Shown in pieces: positions 44,705 to 54,721 of a stretch of DNA of 64,000 nt. Position numbers and translations under genes: made by a program. The stretch spans positions 2,294,001 to 2,358,000 of the forward strand of contig NZ_CP081299.1 of NCBI RefSeq assembly GCF_019711195.1, written 5' to 3'. A model generated the notes under the pieces. That model saw only the letters and a program-made list of their open reading frames with translations. It had not been told where the DNA came from and ran no database searches. Positions within the stretch are counted from its first letter, which is position 1, and each line of letters starts with the position of its first letter. Source of the DNA: Dyadobacter sp. NIV53. Lineage in GTDB: Bacteria > Bacteroidota > Bacteroidia > Cytophagales > Spirosomataceae.

Positions 44705-47700
44705 TTAAAACCCGAAGTTGATGCCAACCTGATACATTTTAGATCTTGGATAGTTACCCTGATCCACACCCAATACAGTAGTTCCCGGCGTTGAACCAAC
44801 AGATGTAACCTCAGGATCAATACCGCTGTATTTAGTGATAGTAAACAGATTTTGTCCCTGCACATAAATACGCGCGCTGGTCAGACCCATTTTCGATAAA
44901 GCTTTCGTTGGTAATGTATAACCGATGGTCAGGTTTTTCATTCTGAAGTAAGAACCATCTTCAACAAAATAGCTTGATGGCTGCTGGCTTCTGCTGTCAT
45001 TGGCATCCAGTATCGGCAATACTGCATCCGGATTTTCAGGAGTCCATGAATCATTCAACATACGAAGACTTCTGTTACCGGCCTGATTGTTAAAGTCAGT
45101 CCAGCGTTTTACCATATTGATAATGCTGTTGCCTTTTACTCCCTGGAAGAAAGCAGAAAGGTCGAATCCTTTATAACCCAGGTTCAGGTTAATTCCGTAA
45201 GTAAAGTCAGGATGTGGATTTCCAAGGAATTTTCTGTCTGCATCAGTAATCGTACCATCACCATTGGTATCGTGGTATTTATATTTACCCACTGCTGCAT
45301 AGCCCGGATATTTCACTCCACCGTCCACTTCTCCCTGATTCTGATAGATTCCATCGATTTGCAAACCGTAGAAAGAATACAATGGCATTCCTGCAACTGA
45401 ACGCGTCCAGGTGTAACTACGGATTGTTGGCCCTAAAAGAACTGCGGAAGCACTGTTATTCAACTTTACAACATTGTTTTTGTAAGCTGAAATATTGGCA
45501 CCAATTCCGTAAGTAAGATCACCATTCAGAGCTTTGTTATTAAAATCAATGGCTAAGTCAATTCCCTTGTTGTTCATTTCACCAACGTTTACGAAAGGAA
45601 TTACTGCAACTCCCTGTGTAGCCGGTAAACTTACCTGATACAACATATCAGATGTAGTACGGTTATACAAATCAAGATTAAGACCAAACATTCCTTTCAG
45701 GAAAGTCGCATCAATCCCAACGTTAGTCTGCGTTGTAGTTTCCCATTTTGCATCCTGGTTTCCAAATGCCTGCGTATCAAATCCGGCCTGAACAGAACTG
45801 TTTGAACCGTCGATTGCGTAAGAAGACTGGTTTAGCGTGGAACGGTAAGTACTGAAACCATTATAGTTCCCGATTTCCTGATTACCTGTTTGTCCCCATC
45901 CTCCCCTTATTTTCAGATCATCAATCCAGGTCAGCGGTTTCATGAATTCTTCTTCTGAAAGCCTCCATCCTGCACTGAATGCAGGGAATGTACCATAACG
46001 GTTATTTGCTCCAAAACGTGAAGAACCATCACGTCTTACAGTTGCTTCCAATAAATAACGGTCTTTCAATGCGTAGTTTACTTTTCCGAATATGGAGAAA
46101 AGCGACCACTGATAACCTGCACCCGTATTGTTAATACCAGCCGATCCTGCACTCAGATACATATACTGTGGATCTTCTGAATAAAACGTAGTACGGGTTG
46201 CAGAGAAATCTTTTCCTGAACCTTTAATAGCTTCCGTTCCTGCTAATACATTCAGTTTATGGATTGTTCCAAAAGTTTTGCTGTAATTCAGTGTGTTAGA
46301 CCAGGTCCAGTTCACATCATAGGCATAAGCATTTGTCAACGCGTTATTTGATTCAATTTCTGCTTCTTCCAAGTCCAATAAGGTGTAAGCAGTTCTGTTG
46401 GCATTGGTAAAGTCAATACCAATACTTGTTTTAGCTACCAGGTCTTTAAAAACATCAACTTCTGCGTACGCATTTCCAAAAGCCCGGAAAGTGTTAACTG
46501 AGTTGTTTCTGGTACGGTACAATTGCGCAACAGGGTTTGTAGCCGGTCCGAGACCTGATGCACGTGTAGCAGCAAAATTACCCATGATGTCATACACCGG
46601 AATGATAGAAGGAATACGGAATCCATTTCCGATCGGGTTTCCATCCTGGTTGTTGGTTGTACTTCCGGTACCGTTATTACTGTAATAACCTTTGTTTTCA
46701 GTATAACTTACTTCCAGATTTTCTCCGAAACGGATTTTCTTTTTGAATAGAAATTCCGTGTTTGAACGCAAAGAATATCTGTCAAAAGACGTATTTTTTA
46801 GTATACCATCCTGTTTGAAGTAATTCAGGGAAAGCGCATATCTTCCGGTTTCGGTTCCACCCGTTGCTCCTACGTTATACTCCTGAATAGCAGCGTTACG
46901 AAGTATTTCTTTTTCCCAGTCTGTTCCCTGCTTATTTGCTTTAACAATCTGGTAAAATCCTGTACGATTGTAATTATAAAGAGATGGATCAGTTGCAGGA
47001 TTTCCCTCAGATAAACCATATTGTGCCCCGGCAAGGATATAGTCAGGAACCACTGCACTAGCACCATTACCATACTGTGGATGCGAAGGATTTCCGTTTG
47101 TAAGTACACCTGCATTTTTACGCTGTGTCCAGAGAAGATCACCAAATTGCTGCGGATCAATAATAAGGTCCAGGTTCACTTTCCCGGTTTGAACACCAAA
47201 ACGGCTGTTAAAAGTAAACTGAGGCGCGCCTGCTTTTCCTTTTTTAGTTGTAATGATAATTACCCCATTAGCTGCACGCGATCCGTAAATAGAAGCCGAA
47301 GAAGCATCTTTCAATACCTGCATCGATTCAATGTTGTTTGGGTTGATGCTGTTCAGTCCGCCTTTTGTTGGCACACCGTCAATCACATACAAAGGATCAT
47401 TGTTGTTAACAGTACCAAATCCACGGATACGGACAGTAGCTTCACCACCCGGCGTGTTGTTGGATGTAACAGTTACACCGGCTACTCTTCCCTGTAATTG
47501 CTGCGCAACGTTTGGTGCCGAAACTTTTGTCAGTTCCTTGGCATCTACGGTTGATACCGCTCCGGTAATGTCTCTTTTGGATTGAGACGAATAGCCGGTT
47601 ACAACCACCTCACTTAAAGATTTCACGTCGGACTGAAGCGTAATATCTACCTGAGATCTGTTGGCAATATTGATTTCCTGGGTTAAAAAACCAATTGAAG

Positions 47701-48019
47701 ATACAACCAATGTGGTACTTCCGTCTGGCAGGTTAAGAGAAAACAAACCATCTGCATCAGTTGTAGTTCCTACGGCACTACTGCCTTTCAAAACAATAGT
47801 AGCACCTGGTATAGTAGCTCCTGTTGCATCAATTACCTTTCCTTTAACCGAAAAATCGGCGGAAAGCATCGTATTGGCTGTTGCTTCGGAATGAGTAGGT
47901 AACGTACCCGTCGGCTTAGCAGATAAAGCCGAAAATTGGATATTGGTTACAACTACCATTATGAGACTGGTTCTCACAATTTTAAGCAGGTAACTTCCCC
48001 GGTAAAAGGTTTTTTTCAT
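44705..48019 (-). CDS. SusC/RagA-family TonB-dependent outer membrane transporter
   Basis: 1104 aa. The N-terminal signal is followed by a carboxypeptidase-like domain (about residues 55-135, 'VKGKVIDATGATIPGATIVL'), the TonB-box region 'LSEVVVTGYSSQSKRDITGA', a plug domain with 'VRIRGFGTVNNNDPLYVIDG' and 'YGSRAANGVIIITTKKGK', and a 22-strand barrel to the end. It imports oligomers over the outer membrane using TonB energy. With SusD it forms the core of the polysaccharide-use locus. The plug and TonB box are of the RagA/SusC class. No anti-sigma or hybrid two-component regulator is found beside it. Confidence 0.95.
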   Translation of the reverse strand: MKKTFYRGSYLLKIVRTSLIMVVVTNIQFSALSAKPTGTLPTHSEATANTMLSADFSVKGKVIDATGATIPGATIVLKGSSAVGTTTDADGLFSLNLPDGSTTLVVSSIGFLTQEINIANRSQVDITLQSDVKSLSEVVVTGYSSQSKRDITGAVSTVDAKELTKVSAPNVAQQLQGRVAGVTVTSNNTPGGEATVRIRGFGTVNNNDPLYVIDGVPTKGGLNSINPNNIESMQVLKDASSASIYGSRAANGVIIITTKKGKAGAPQFTFNSRFGVQTGKVNLDLIIDPQQFGDLLWTQRKNAGVLTNGNPSHPQYGNGASAVVPDYILAGAQYGLSEGNPATDPSLYNYNRTGFYQIVKANKQGTDWEKEILRNAAIQEYNVGATGGTETGRYALSLNYFKQDGILKNTSFDRYSLRSNTEFLFKKKIRFGENLEVSYTENKGYYSNNGTGSTTNNQDGNPIGNGFRIPSIIPVYDIMGNFAATRASGLGPATNPVAQLYRTRNNSVNTFRAFGNAYAEVDVFKDLVAKTSIGIDFTNANRTAYTLLDLEEAEIESNNALTNAYAYDVNWTWSNTLNYSKTFGTIHKLNVLAGTEAIKGSGKDFSATRTTFYSEDPQYMYLSAGSAGINNTGAGYQWSLFSIFGKVNYALKDRYLLEATVRRDGSSRFGANNRYGTFPAFSAGWRLSEEEFMKPLTWIDDLKIRGGWGQTGNQEIGNYNGFSTYRSTLNQSSYAIDGSNSSVQAGFDTQAFGNQDAKWETTTQTNVGIDATFLKGMFGLNLDLYNRTTSDMLYQVSLPATQGVAVIPFVNVGEMNNKGIDLAIDFNNKALNGDLTYGIGANISAYKNNVVKLNNSASAVLLGPTIRSYTWTRSVAGMPLYSFYGLQIDGIYQNQGEVDGGVKYPGYAAVGKYKYHDTNGDGTITDADRKFLGNPHPDFTYGINLNLGYKGFDLSAFFQGVKGNSIINMVKRWTDFNNQAGNRSLRMLNDSWTPENPDAVLPILDANDSRSQQPSSYFVEDGSYFRMKNLTIGYTLPTKALSKMGLTSARIYVQGQNLFTITKYSGIDPEVTSVGSTPGTTVLGVDQGNYPRSKMYQVGINFGF

Positions 48020-48528
48020 ACTTTTGTTTGTTTTGTAAATGGTAAAAAATTGGCAAAATAATTCCCTTGTCCTTTTCAGGATATTCTGAGCTTAGCGGCA
48101 TAGAGTGGGGATTTTAAATTGGGGTGGATGATGCTGGAACATCATTCACCTTTTTTGTTTATTCAAATGTTATGGGATTTAGGTTTATACTAGCTGACGG
48201 ATTTATAATCGAATTTATTTTCTCAGTGAGAAGCGCATGGTATCATAAGTTACAATCGCTTTTAATAAATAGGGAAATAGTGTGTAGAACTACACCTTCA
48301 TAACCAAAAGTAGGCAATACATGTTTTATATAAAATAGTGTATTGCATTTTATTAGAATAACAAAATTTTATTGTTTTATTCTACAAATTCTCATTTGAA
48401 ATTCAATACAAAATTTTCTTAAACAGAACTGTGCTAAGAATGGAGCACAACAAGCCGAATTATTTTGAGCCTCGTAAATAAGTATATTTTAGTAACAACG
48501 ATTTTTATAATCGGTAACCAAAAATATC
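48020..48528. other. 509-base gap between susC and the GH76 gene, no gene found
   Basis: The gap holds the leader of susC, a hairpin at 48123-48150, a possible minus-strand -7 element TACTTTTG at 48312-48305 without a -33 box, and AT-rich sequence upstream of the GH76 gene. I see no open frame with coding character. Confidence 0.6.
48123..48150. promoter_or_regulatory. Hairpin in the susC leader region
   Basis: GGTGGATGATG and CATCATTCACC form an 11-bp stem (one G-T pair) around a 6-base loop. TTTTTT follows on the plus strand. On the minus strand it would lie in the 5' leader of susC, about 105 bases before the start codon. Confidence 0.5.
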
Positions 48529-49602
48529 ATGAGAACAAATTTCAGTCTGCTGTTTTTATCGGCACTTCTTTTTTCATCTGCCATTTACGGACAATCTGCA
48601 AAACCAGATTACAAAAGCCGGATAGTAGCAATAAGGCAAAACATAAATAAGGTACTTTACGAACCTGAAACCGGTCTTTACCTGGAAACCAACGGTAAAA
48701 ACGAAAAGCCGCATTCTTATTTGTGGCCATTGTGCGCATTGTTACAAGCGGCTAATGAAGCAGAAGAATTGGAGCCGGGAAAAGAATATATGAAACCTGT
48801 CCTTGCTGCAATTCAGCAATATTACAACACAGCACCTCCTGCGCCGGGTTACCAGGCATATGTGAGTAAGGAAGGCAAAGATTCCAGGTTTTATGATGAT
48901 AATCAATGGATTGCCATTGCTTGTATTGATGCTTACAACCGAACCAACAACAGAGCCTATCTTAAAATTGCAGAAGAGATTTACACATTTATGATGACAG
49001 GCTATGACTTGAAATCAGGAGGCGGATTGTATTGGAAAGAAGATGAAAAGAATACTAAAAATACTTGTTCGAACGGGCCGGGAATATTAGTAGCACTGCA
49101 ACTGTATAAAATCACAAAAAATAAAAAATATCTTACAACAGCTACCGAATTATATGAGTGGACAAACAGGCATTTGCGCTCACCAGAAGGGATTTACTAG
49201 GATGCGATCAAAATCCCGGGTTTAAAAATAGACTCAGCAACTTACACTTATAATACCGGCACTATGCTGCAATCCAATGTACTTTTGTTTGAGATCACCC
49301 ATGACAAAAAGTACCTGGAAGAAGCACAACTTATTGCCAAAGCCGCTAAAAATTATTTCTATAAAGCTGGAAAATTACCGGATAACTATTGGTTTAACGT
49401 CGTGTTGCTGAGAGGCTATGTAGAACTTTACGAAGTAGATAAGAATAAAGAACAGCTGGGATTTTTTATTGAGGAAGCCGAAAGGATATGGAGAGAAGAA
49501 CGGGATGAAAACAGTTTATTAGGAAGAAAAAAGGACAAAACTTTAATAGATCAGTCTGCCATGATGGAAATGTATGCGAGGCTAAATAAGTTAAAGCTAT
49601 AA
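48529..49602 (+). pseudogene. GH76 alpha-1,6-mannanase-like protein with in-frame stop codon
   Basis: The signal peptide ends near 'SSAIYGQ'. The helical (alpha/alpha)6 GH76-type body has 'TGLYLETNG', 'HSYLWPLCALLQAANEAEEL', 'FYDDNQWIAIACIDAYNRT' (the double-Asp active-site motif is DD in YDDNQW) and 'CSNGPGILVALQLYKIT'. At 49198-49200 a TAG breaks the frame, and the same frame goes on with 'DAIKIPGLKIDSATYTYNTG' to 49602. Family proteins have Trp in this place, so TGG became TAG. Total length without the stop would be 357 aa. GH76 enzymes cut alpha-1,6-mannan backbones of fungal or N-glycan origin. It is transcribed divergently from susC. Confidence 0.82.
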
Positions 49603-49612
49603 AACTTAATTT

Positions 49613-49682
49613 TTCTCAACTTCTTAATGGTTCGATTTGAAAGTTTAACGGCACCGGCCGTCCGACATTAAGAAGTTGAGAA
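49613..49682. terminator. 17-bp perfect inverted repeat between the GH76 and GH29 genes
   Basis: TTCTCAACTTCTTAATG (49613-49629) and CATTAAGAAGTTGAGAA (49666-49682) are perfect complements with a 36-base centre. It sits between convergent genes and may end transcription in both directions. Confidence 0.55.
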
Positions 49683-49696
49683 GGATTAAGATAAAT

Positions 49697-51160
49697 TTAC
49701 TCTGAATCCTTATAAAGCCCGAATTCACTGATTGCTATACTGACAGGCGACTTGGTAATACGCAAACGGAATTTCTGACCGGTAACAGGAACGGCTAGTT
49801 TTACCAGTCTTTTGGCTCCGACACTTGTTCCTTTGTGAACTTCCTTCCAGTCGCTTCCTTCCCAAACATCTACGGCAAACTCTTCGATACGTTGCCCGAG
49901 TTTGATATATTCCTGTAAACTGATAATATCAAAAGTTACAGGCTGACTTAGCTCAACAATAACTTCCGGAGTTTTAAAATCATCGTCTGTTGCCCAATAA
50001 GTGTCTGGCTTACTGTCCAGTATGTTTTTAGCACTGTAAATACTGTTGTACCCTTTCACGTTAACCGCTTTCGAACTTGCACGCGCAATCAGATTGGTTG
50101 CAAAAGTTTTACTGACATGATCCCCAAAAGATTTCAGAGCAGCTACATCATCCGCATGTAATTGTCCACGGGTGTCAGGTGCCAGTCCAAGGTCGAGCCC
50201 AGCTCCACGTCCAACACTTTTAAAATAAAGATCAAATAATTTCTCAGGTGTTTTAGGTTTCTGATCCGGGTGATAGAACCAGCCTTTGCGAAGTGGCACA
50301 TCACATTCAGCCGGAATCCAGAATTTACCATTGCGAGTTCCTCCCGGATTTTCATCTGCATTTGCCTGTCCCGGAACTGCGACATTCTGTCCTTTCAGAA
50401 GGAACCGGAGTCAAAGTTGCCCATGAAGTTTCCGCAGCTTCTCCGTCTTCATTTCCTACCCAGCGCACATCCCATCCAATATCACTGAAAATATTAGCCG
50501 TTGGCTGTAATTTACGTGTCAGGTTTGTCCAGGTCGAATCCCACTGGTAATAAGTTGTATTGTCGATCGACCGTTTTTCTTTCGCACCACCATAATATCC
50601 GTCACCGCCATTCGCACCATCATGCCAGGACATAAACAGCGGGCCGTAGTTGGTATACAATTCTTTAAGCTGTTCACGATAAATAGCCAGGTATTCCGGC
50701 GTTCCATATTTGGCATTATTCCGGTCCCAGGGAGAACAGTAAACGCCAAATTTAAGTCCATGTTTCCGCGCCGCATCAGCTACTTCTTTCACCATATCTC
50801 CTTTACCGTCGCGGAAAGGGCTTTTTGAAATATTGTATTCCGTAGTTTTTGTGGGCCACAACGCAAATCCATCATGGTGTTTAGCGACAAAAACGATACC
50901 TTTTAAACCGCCCGCTTTTGCAGCCAGGATTATTTGTTCCGCATTAAAATCTGAGGGATTGAATGATTTTGGATCAGCGTCACCGTATCCCCATTCTTTA
51001 TTTTCAAATGTTGTAGGCGTAAAATGCATAATGCCGTAAACTTCTGTTTCGTGCCATGCAATCTGCCTGGGAGCTGGAAGTGCACCATAAGGTTTGGGGG
51101 AGTTTGAGCAAACGAAGTAAATGCTGTTAGCAGAAATAATCCGGCTATTTGTTTTATCAT
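49697..51160 (-). pseudogene. GH29 alpha-L-fucosidase with C-terminal discoidin-like domain, two frame breaks
   Basis: The signal peptide 'MIKQIAGLFLLTAFTSFAQ' starts at 51160. The frame is lost at the C5 tract (plus-strand G5, 51096-51100; six would restore 'QTPPKPYGALPAPRQIAWHE'). The middle part has the GH29 barrel: 'IMHFTPTTFENKEWGYG', 'IVFVAKHHDGFALWPTKTTEY' and 'LFMSWHDGANGGDG', where D would be the nucleophile. A second break lies near 50393-50395 (one extra A), after which 'VPLRKGWFYHPDQKPK' leads to an F5/8-type domain (to 49697). It removes alpha-L-fucose from glycans in the periplasm. Both breaks are at short homopolymers. The product resembles the second GH29 at 53212-54633 only in fold. 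Confidence 0.82.
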
Positions 51161-51313
51161 TTTGGAGTAGTATTAAGTCAGGTAAATTAGATTCAGGAAT
51201 TCAGTTGGGCAGCCAGAAAAAGTGCCCGTTACAATGGATAGATAAATATCTGACAATTTTTTGATTCTCTTGACATATCTGTTCACACAAATGGCAAGGC
51301 TGTGAAATGCGTT

Positions 51314-51874
51314 TTAAATTTTGTCATCATCTTCTTTTTTATAGCCTTCATAATAGTAGGATTGTTCTATTCCCTTAAAGATGATTTCCTGATTGTCTAT
51401 CTCATTGGTTAAATTCACGGACAGCAGTGTTCTCAATTCCAGATCGTTGACGGGGCTTCTTTCCATCGCCTCTAAATAGAGCAATTTGTCTGCGAATTGC
51501 CAGTTTACGAGTTTTTTCAGTTTCGCTTTCAACAACATATCCAGCCATATCTGCATAGTTCTTCCGTTACCTTCCATAAACGGATGAGCAATATTCATTT
51601 CAACATATTTGGCAATGATCTCGTCAAAAGTTTGCTCAGGCATTTGTTCGATCTTTGCCAGTATCTCATTTAAATACAATGCATTGCCAAATCTAAAACC
51701 CCCTTTTGATATGTTTTTACTGCGTATTTTGCCAGCAAAATCATACAAACCGTCAAAGAAGTATTTGTGTATTTGTTGCAGACCTTTCGTTTTACCAACT
51801 TTAATTTTGTCAATATCTCCTGTTTCAAATAGGCGGTAAGCTTTTTTGAGGCTGTTTTTATCTATGTCCTTCAT
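51314..51874 (-). CDS. Class III Fic protein, AMP transferase with C-terminal inhibitory helix
   Basis: 186 aa from 'MKDIDKNSLKKAYRLFETGD' (ATG at 51874), which matches the start and length of Neisseria meningitidis Fic; an ATG 18 codons earlier is less likely. The Fic motif is 'HPFMEGNGR' (H97, G102, G104, R105). The flap 'GGFRFGN' is present. The C-terminus 'QSYYYEGYKK' has the (S/T)xxxE(G/N) inhibitory motif (S172, E176, G177) that blocks ATP until released, the mark of class III. Such proteins transfer AMP, in Neisseria to DNA gyrase, when the inhibition is lifted. It is a lone gene with no antitoxin gene; the surroundings are glycan-use genes. Confidence 0.9.
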   Translation of the reverse strand: MKDIDKNSLKKAYRLFETGDIDKIKVGKTKGLQQIHKYFFDGLYDFAGKIRSKNISKGGFRFGNALYLNEILAKIEQMPEQTFDEIIAKYVEMNIAHPFMEGNGRTMQIWLDMLLKAKLKKLVNWQFADKLLYLEAMERSPVNDLELRTLLSVNLTNEIDNQEIIFKGIEQSYYYEGYKKEDDDKI

Positions 51875-51972
51875 GTAGGTTTTGGAACTGGGTGCAGGCT
51901 TCGTTTGTATAGAATCGTACATTATCAAGTGACTGCAACTTGTTAATTATCAATAAATTATGTCTCCAAGGT

Positions 51973-52024
51973 AAAACTGCGACAGATTGTCGCAGTTTTA
52001 AATCTGTACCCGTGTCTTCACGGG
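51973..52024 (-). terminator. Two adjacent hairpins after the 291-aa gene
   Basis: AAAACTGCGACA pairs with TGTCGCAGTTTT around GAT (51973-51999), and CCCGTG pairs with CACGGG around TCTT (52009-52024). Both are perfect. They lie between the Fic gene and the unknown gene ending at 52095. Confidence 0.6.
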
Positions 52025-52094
52025 ACTTTCATTGATGATAAGTTGGAGTATTGACAGTTCTATGAAGACACAGACCATGGTTAAGGTGCTGTAT

Positions 52095-52970
52095 TTATTC
52101 GTCCCACTTGTCTATTAATTCAAATTCGTTCTCTTGTAACATTTTGATAAACTCTTTTCTTGTCAAACTGTCTGAAAGCCTATAATGCCAATGAAGAAAA
52201 CCAAATTCTAAATTATAAAATTCACGAGTTTGTTCATATCCTAATTCAACTATTTGTCCAATGAATTGTTTGAAAACGTCTTCATCTTTGGTATGAAGTT
52301 GTATTTTTTTGTGATCGTCAAGTGTCAGGTTTGTTTCTCCTTGTGAACAATGAACAACTACTTTGATATAGCCATTTTTTAGAGTATTGATTTCGTGTTT
52401 AGTAAGGAAGTCAATGATTTGTCCTTTCTCTACAAAATGTTTAGCAACCCAAAGCTCTGTTTTGTCATTATCCCAATGATTTTGAATATAAATCCAAAAT
52501 CCGTCAACCAATGGTAAGAACTCAATCGTCTTTAAAAATACTTCTACAAATTTTGCTTTGCCTACAACTAACTCAAATTCAAAAAATCCATTCTCGTCTT
52601 GTCCGAAAGCAACGAAATTTTCTGAAATTAAATCGTAATCATATTCTTCATCTCCTGTTGCTTTTGAAATTCCTATTGGTGGTTGAAATTCTTTATCAGG
52701 GTCGTCAAATGCAAATGAGTGTGTCTTCTGTCTCATGTGTACTTTGCTTGATAATTTCTTCAACTCCTCTCTATTCTCAATGACTTCAAAATTGTCTAAC
52801 TTAGAGGCTTCAATTAAGTTTGGATTGTTGAAACCTTCCTTTGAAATGACTTTAAAAGTATTGTCCAATGCATTGCCTAAATGTTGTCCGTAAGCATAGA
52901 AATTACCATACAGTCCTGTTATATTGTCTGTTTGTCCATTTATCAAGAAATACCAAAGTTCTTTACGCAT
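52095..52970 (-). CDS. Unrecognised 291-aa protein
   Basis: I do not recognise the family. The protein begins 'MRKELWYFLINGQTDN' and is hydrophilic, with no signal peptide or membrane segment, so it is probably cytoplasmic. It has several Trp and aromatic residues in the middle ('DGFWIYIQNHWDNDKTELW') and an acidic, charged C-terminal half. Two halves might be separate small alpha/beta domains. Codon use is more AT-rich than in the surrounding enzymes, which could mean recent gain. Next to it lie two strong hairpins and the Fic gene; the two genes are separate in transcription direction terms only by the hairpins. Confidence 0.6.
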   Translation of the reverse strand: MRKELWYFLINGQTDNITGLYGNFYAYGQHLGNALDNTFKVISKEGFNNPNLIEASKLDNFEVIENREELKKLSSKVHMRQKTHSFAFDDPDKEFQPPIGISKATGDEEYDYDLISENFVAFGQDENGFFEFELVVGKAKFVEVFLKTIEFLPLVDGFWIYIQNHWDNDKTELWVAKHFVEKGQIIDFLTKHEINTLKNGYIKVVVHCSQGETNLTLDDHKKIQLHTKDEDVFKQFIGQIVELGYEQTREFYNLEFGFLHWHYRLSDSLTRKEFIKMLQENEFELIDKWDE

Positions 52971-53211
52971 GATGTTATTTTAATATAGCACCTAACTAAT
53001 GTATTGACGCACTTTTTAATTTATACAACGCCTTAAATTGCTAATTTTCAGGATATGATAATGTTTCATTACAAGTGTGCATCTTCTATAACAATCCAAA
53101 ACACACTCCATAAACCCCAAAAAAATCCGGAAACGCTACCGCATAAAGATAACATTCCCGGACTATACTCATTTAAGGAAACTAAGAAATTTATAACGCA
53201 GACTGCATTGC

Positions 53212-54633
53212 CTATTCAATCACAAACAAATAAGCTGGCTGCTGCCCGATTTCAGCAATTGTTTTAGCAGGGATCTGAACCGAGCCATCTTTTAGTTTTA
53301 ATACTTTTTTACTACCGGCCAAAGTGATTTTAGCCGTTGCAGGAATAGAAAGTCCTTCCGGTTTCAGGCTTGCAGGAATTGTTTCGCCAGCTTCCGCCAG
53401 ATAGAAAGCATAAGTTGTATTTCCCTTTTTGGTATACGCCCATTTTCCTTGTCTGTATGGCGCTAGTGGTTTTGTTTCGTAAATTCCGATGCTGTTTATA
53501 TTCATCCATTTACCCATTTCTTCAAGACGCTGATAGGCTTCTTCATGCCATTCTCCATCTGGTCCGGGTGCAACGTTCAATAACAAATTGCCTCCTTTTG
53601 CGACAATATCAATCAGGGTATGAACCAGCTTGGTTGTGGATTTAAAGTTTTCTTTTGGAATATACGACCATGAATCTCCCATAGTCATGCAGGACTCCCA
53701 GGGAATCGACATGTAATGATCCGGAATCTGCTGTTCGGGCGTTACATAGTTCTCAAATTCACCGGTAACAGTACGGTCAACAACCAGCAAACCGGGCTGA
53801 TGTGATCTTGCCATTTTTGCAATGCGGGCCATATCAATATCCTGATCGTACGGGATACTTTTTTGCCAGCTGATATTCGGGTCAATGGTGCTTTTTGGAC
53901 GAATCCATCCGCCATCCAGCCAAAGAATATCAACAGAGCCATAATCTGACATTAATTCTTCGATCTGATTGTAAGTAAAATCCTTGAACTTGTTCCATTG
54001 GTCCGGATATTTCTTTGGATCATAAGAAACGTTTCTATCCTTCGGCGGGAAATATTTCCACCAGTAAGATGCCGTATTCCAGTCAGGTTTGGAGAAATAA
54101 GTGCCCGTCATAAAACCCTGGTTGCGAAATGCAGACAAAACTTCCTTCGTCACATTGCTTTTAGGATTCGTTTTAAACGGCGTGTTTGTGATCTTGTAAT
54201 CCGTATATTTTGAGTCAAACATGGCAAAACCGTCATGATGTTTGGTCGTAAAAACCACATATTTCATACCCGCGTTTTTAGCAGCCTGAGCCCATCTGTC
54301 CGGATTAAATTTGACAGGGTTAAAGGTTTTAGAAATATCTTCATACGCTTTTTTGTATTCATACCAATCATGTGAATGAGGCCCTTTTCGTTCACACCAG
54401 CCTTCATCTTCCGGGCAAAGTGACCAGGATTCCACCACTCCCCACTGGCTGTAAGTTCCCCAATGCATTAATAATCCAAACTTGACATCCTGCCATTTGC
54501 TTAGTTTTTGCTGAACAAGCGGATCGGTTGGTGCAATGTATTTGGAGTGATCCTGCTCAGAATGCTGCTGAGCAGATAATGTATGAACCAGGAAAATACT
54601 GGCAACAGAAAGAATGATTGTATAAAATTTCAT
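53212..54633 (-). CDS. GH29 alpha-L-fucosidase
   Basis: 473 aa with an intact frame. A signal peptide ends near 'HTLSAQQ'. The GH29 TIM barrel is clear: 'WQDVKFGLLMHWGTYSQWG', 'KYVVFTTKHHDGFAMFDSKY', 'GTYFSKPDWN', 'DYGSVDILWLDGGW' with the catalytic Asp in WLDGGW, and 'LLLNVAPGPDGEW'. A short beta domain makes up the last 80 residues. It releases alpha-L-fucose from glycoproteins or plant and algal polymers in the periplasm. It is the second GH29 of the locus and is followed on the same strand by nothing within 150 bases except the unrelated 291-aa gene. Confidence 0.92.
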   Translation of the reverse strand: MKFYTIILSVASIFLVHTLSAQQHSEQDHSKYIAPTDPLVQQKLSKWQDVKFGLLMHWGTYSQWGVVESWSLCPEDEGWCERKGPHSHDWYEYKKAYEDISKTFNPVKFNPDRWAQAAKNAGMKYVVFTTKHHDGFAMFDSKYTDYKITNTPFKTNPKSNVTKEVLSAFRNQGFMTGTYFSKPDWNTASYWWKYFPPKDRNVSYDPKKYPDQWNKFKDFTYNQIEELMSDYGSVDILWLDGGWIRPKSTIDPNISWQKSIPYDQDIDMARIAKMARSHQPGLLVVDRTVTGEFENYVTPEQQIPDHYMSIPWESCMTMGDSWSYIPKENFKSTTKLVHTLIDIVAKGGNLLLNVAPGPDGEWHEEAYQRLEEMGKWMNINSIGIYETKPLAPYRQGKWAYTKKGNTTYAFYLAEAGETIPASLKPEGLSIPATAKITLAGSKKVLKLKDGSVQIPAKTIAEIGQQPAYLFVIE

Positions 54634-54721
54634 TGGTTAATTATATTGTAAAAGGCCTTCATTATAATATTTACAAAAAGAGATTTGATTATTGCACATT
54701 TAGAATTGAACATTTCTCCAA

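Noticed and set aside
49198..49200. Amber read-through or special amino acid at the TAG in GH76
   Set aside because: Nothing in the sequence supports pyrrolysine or suppression; a TGG to TAG change explains it more simply.
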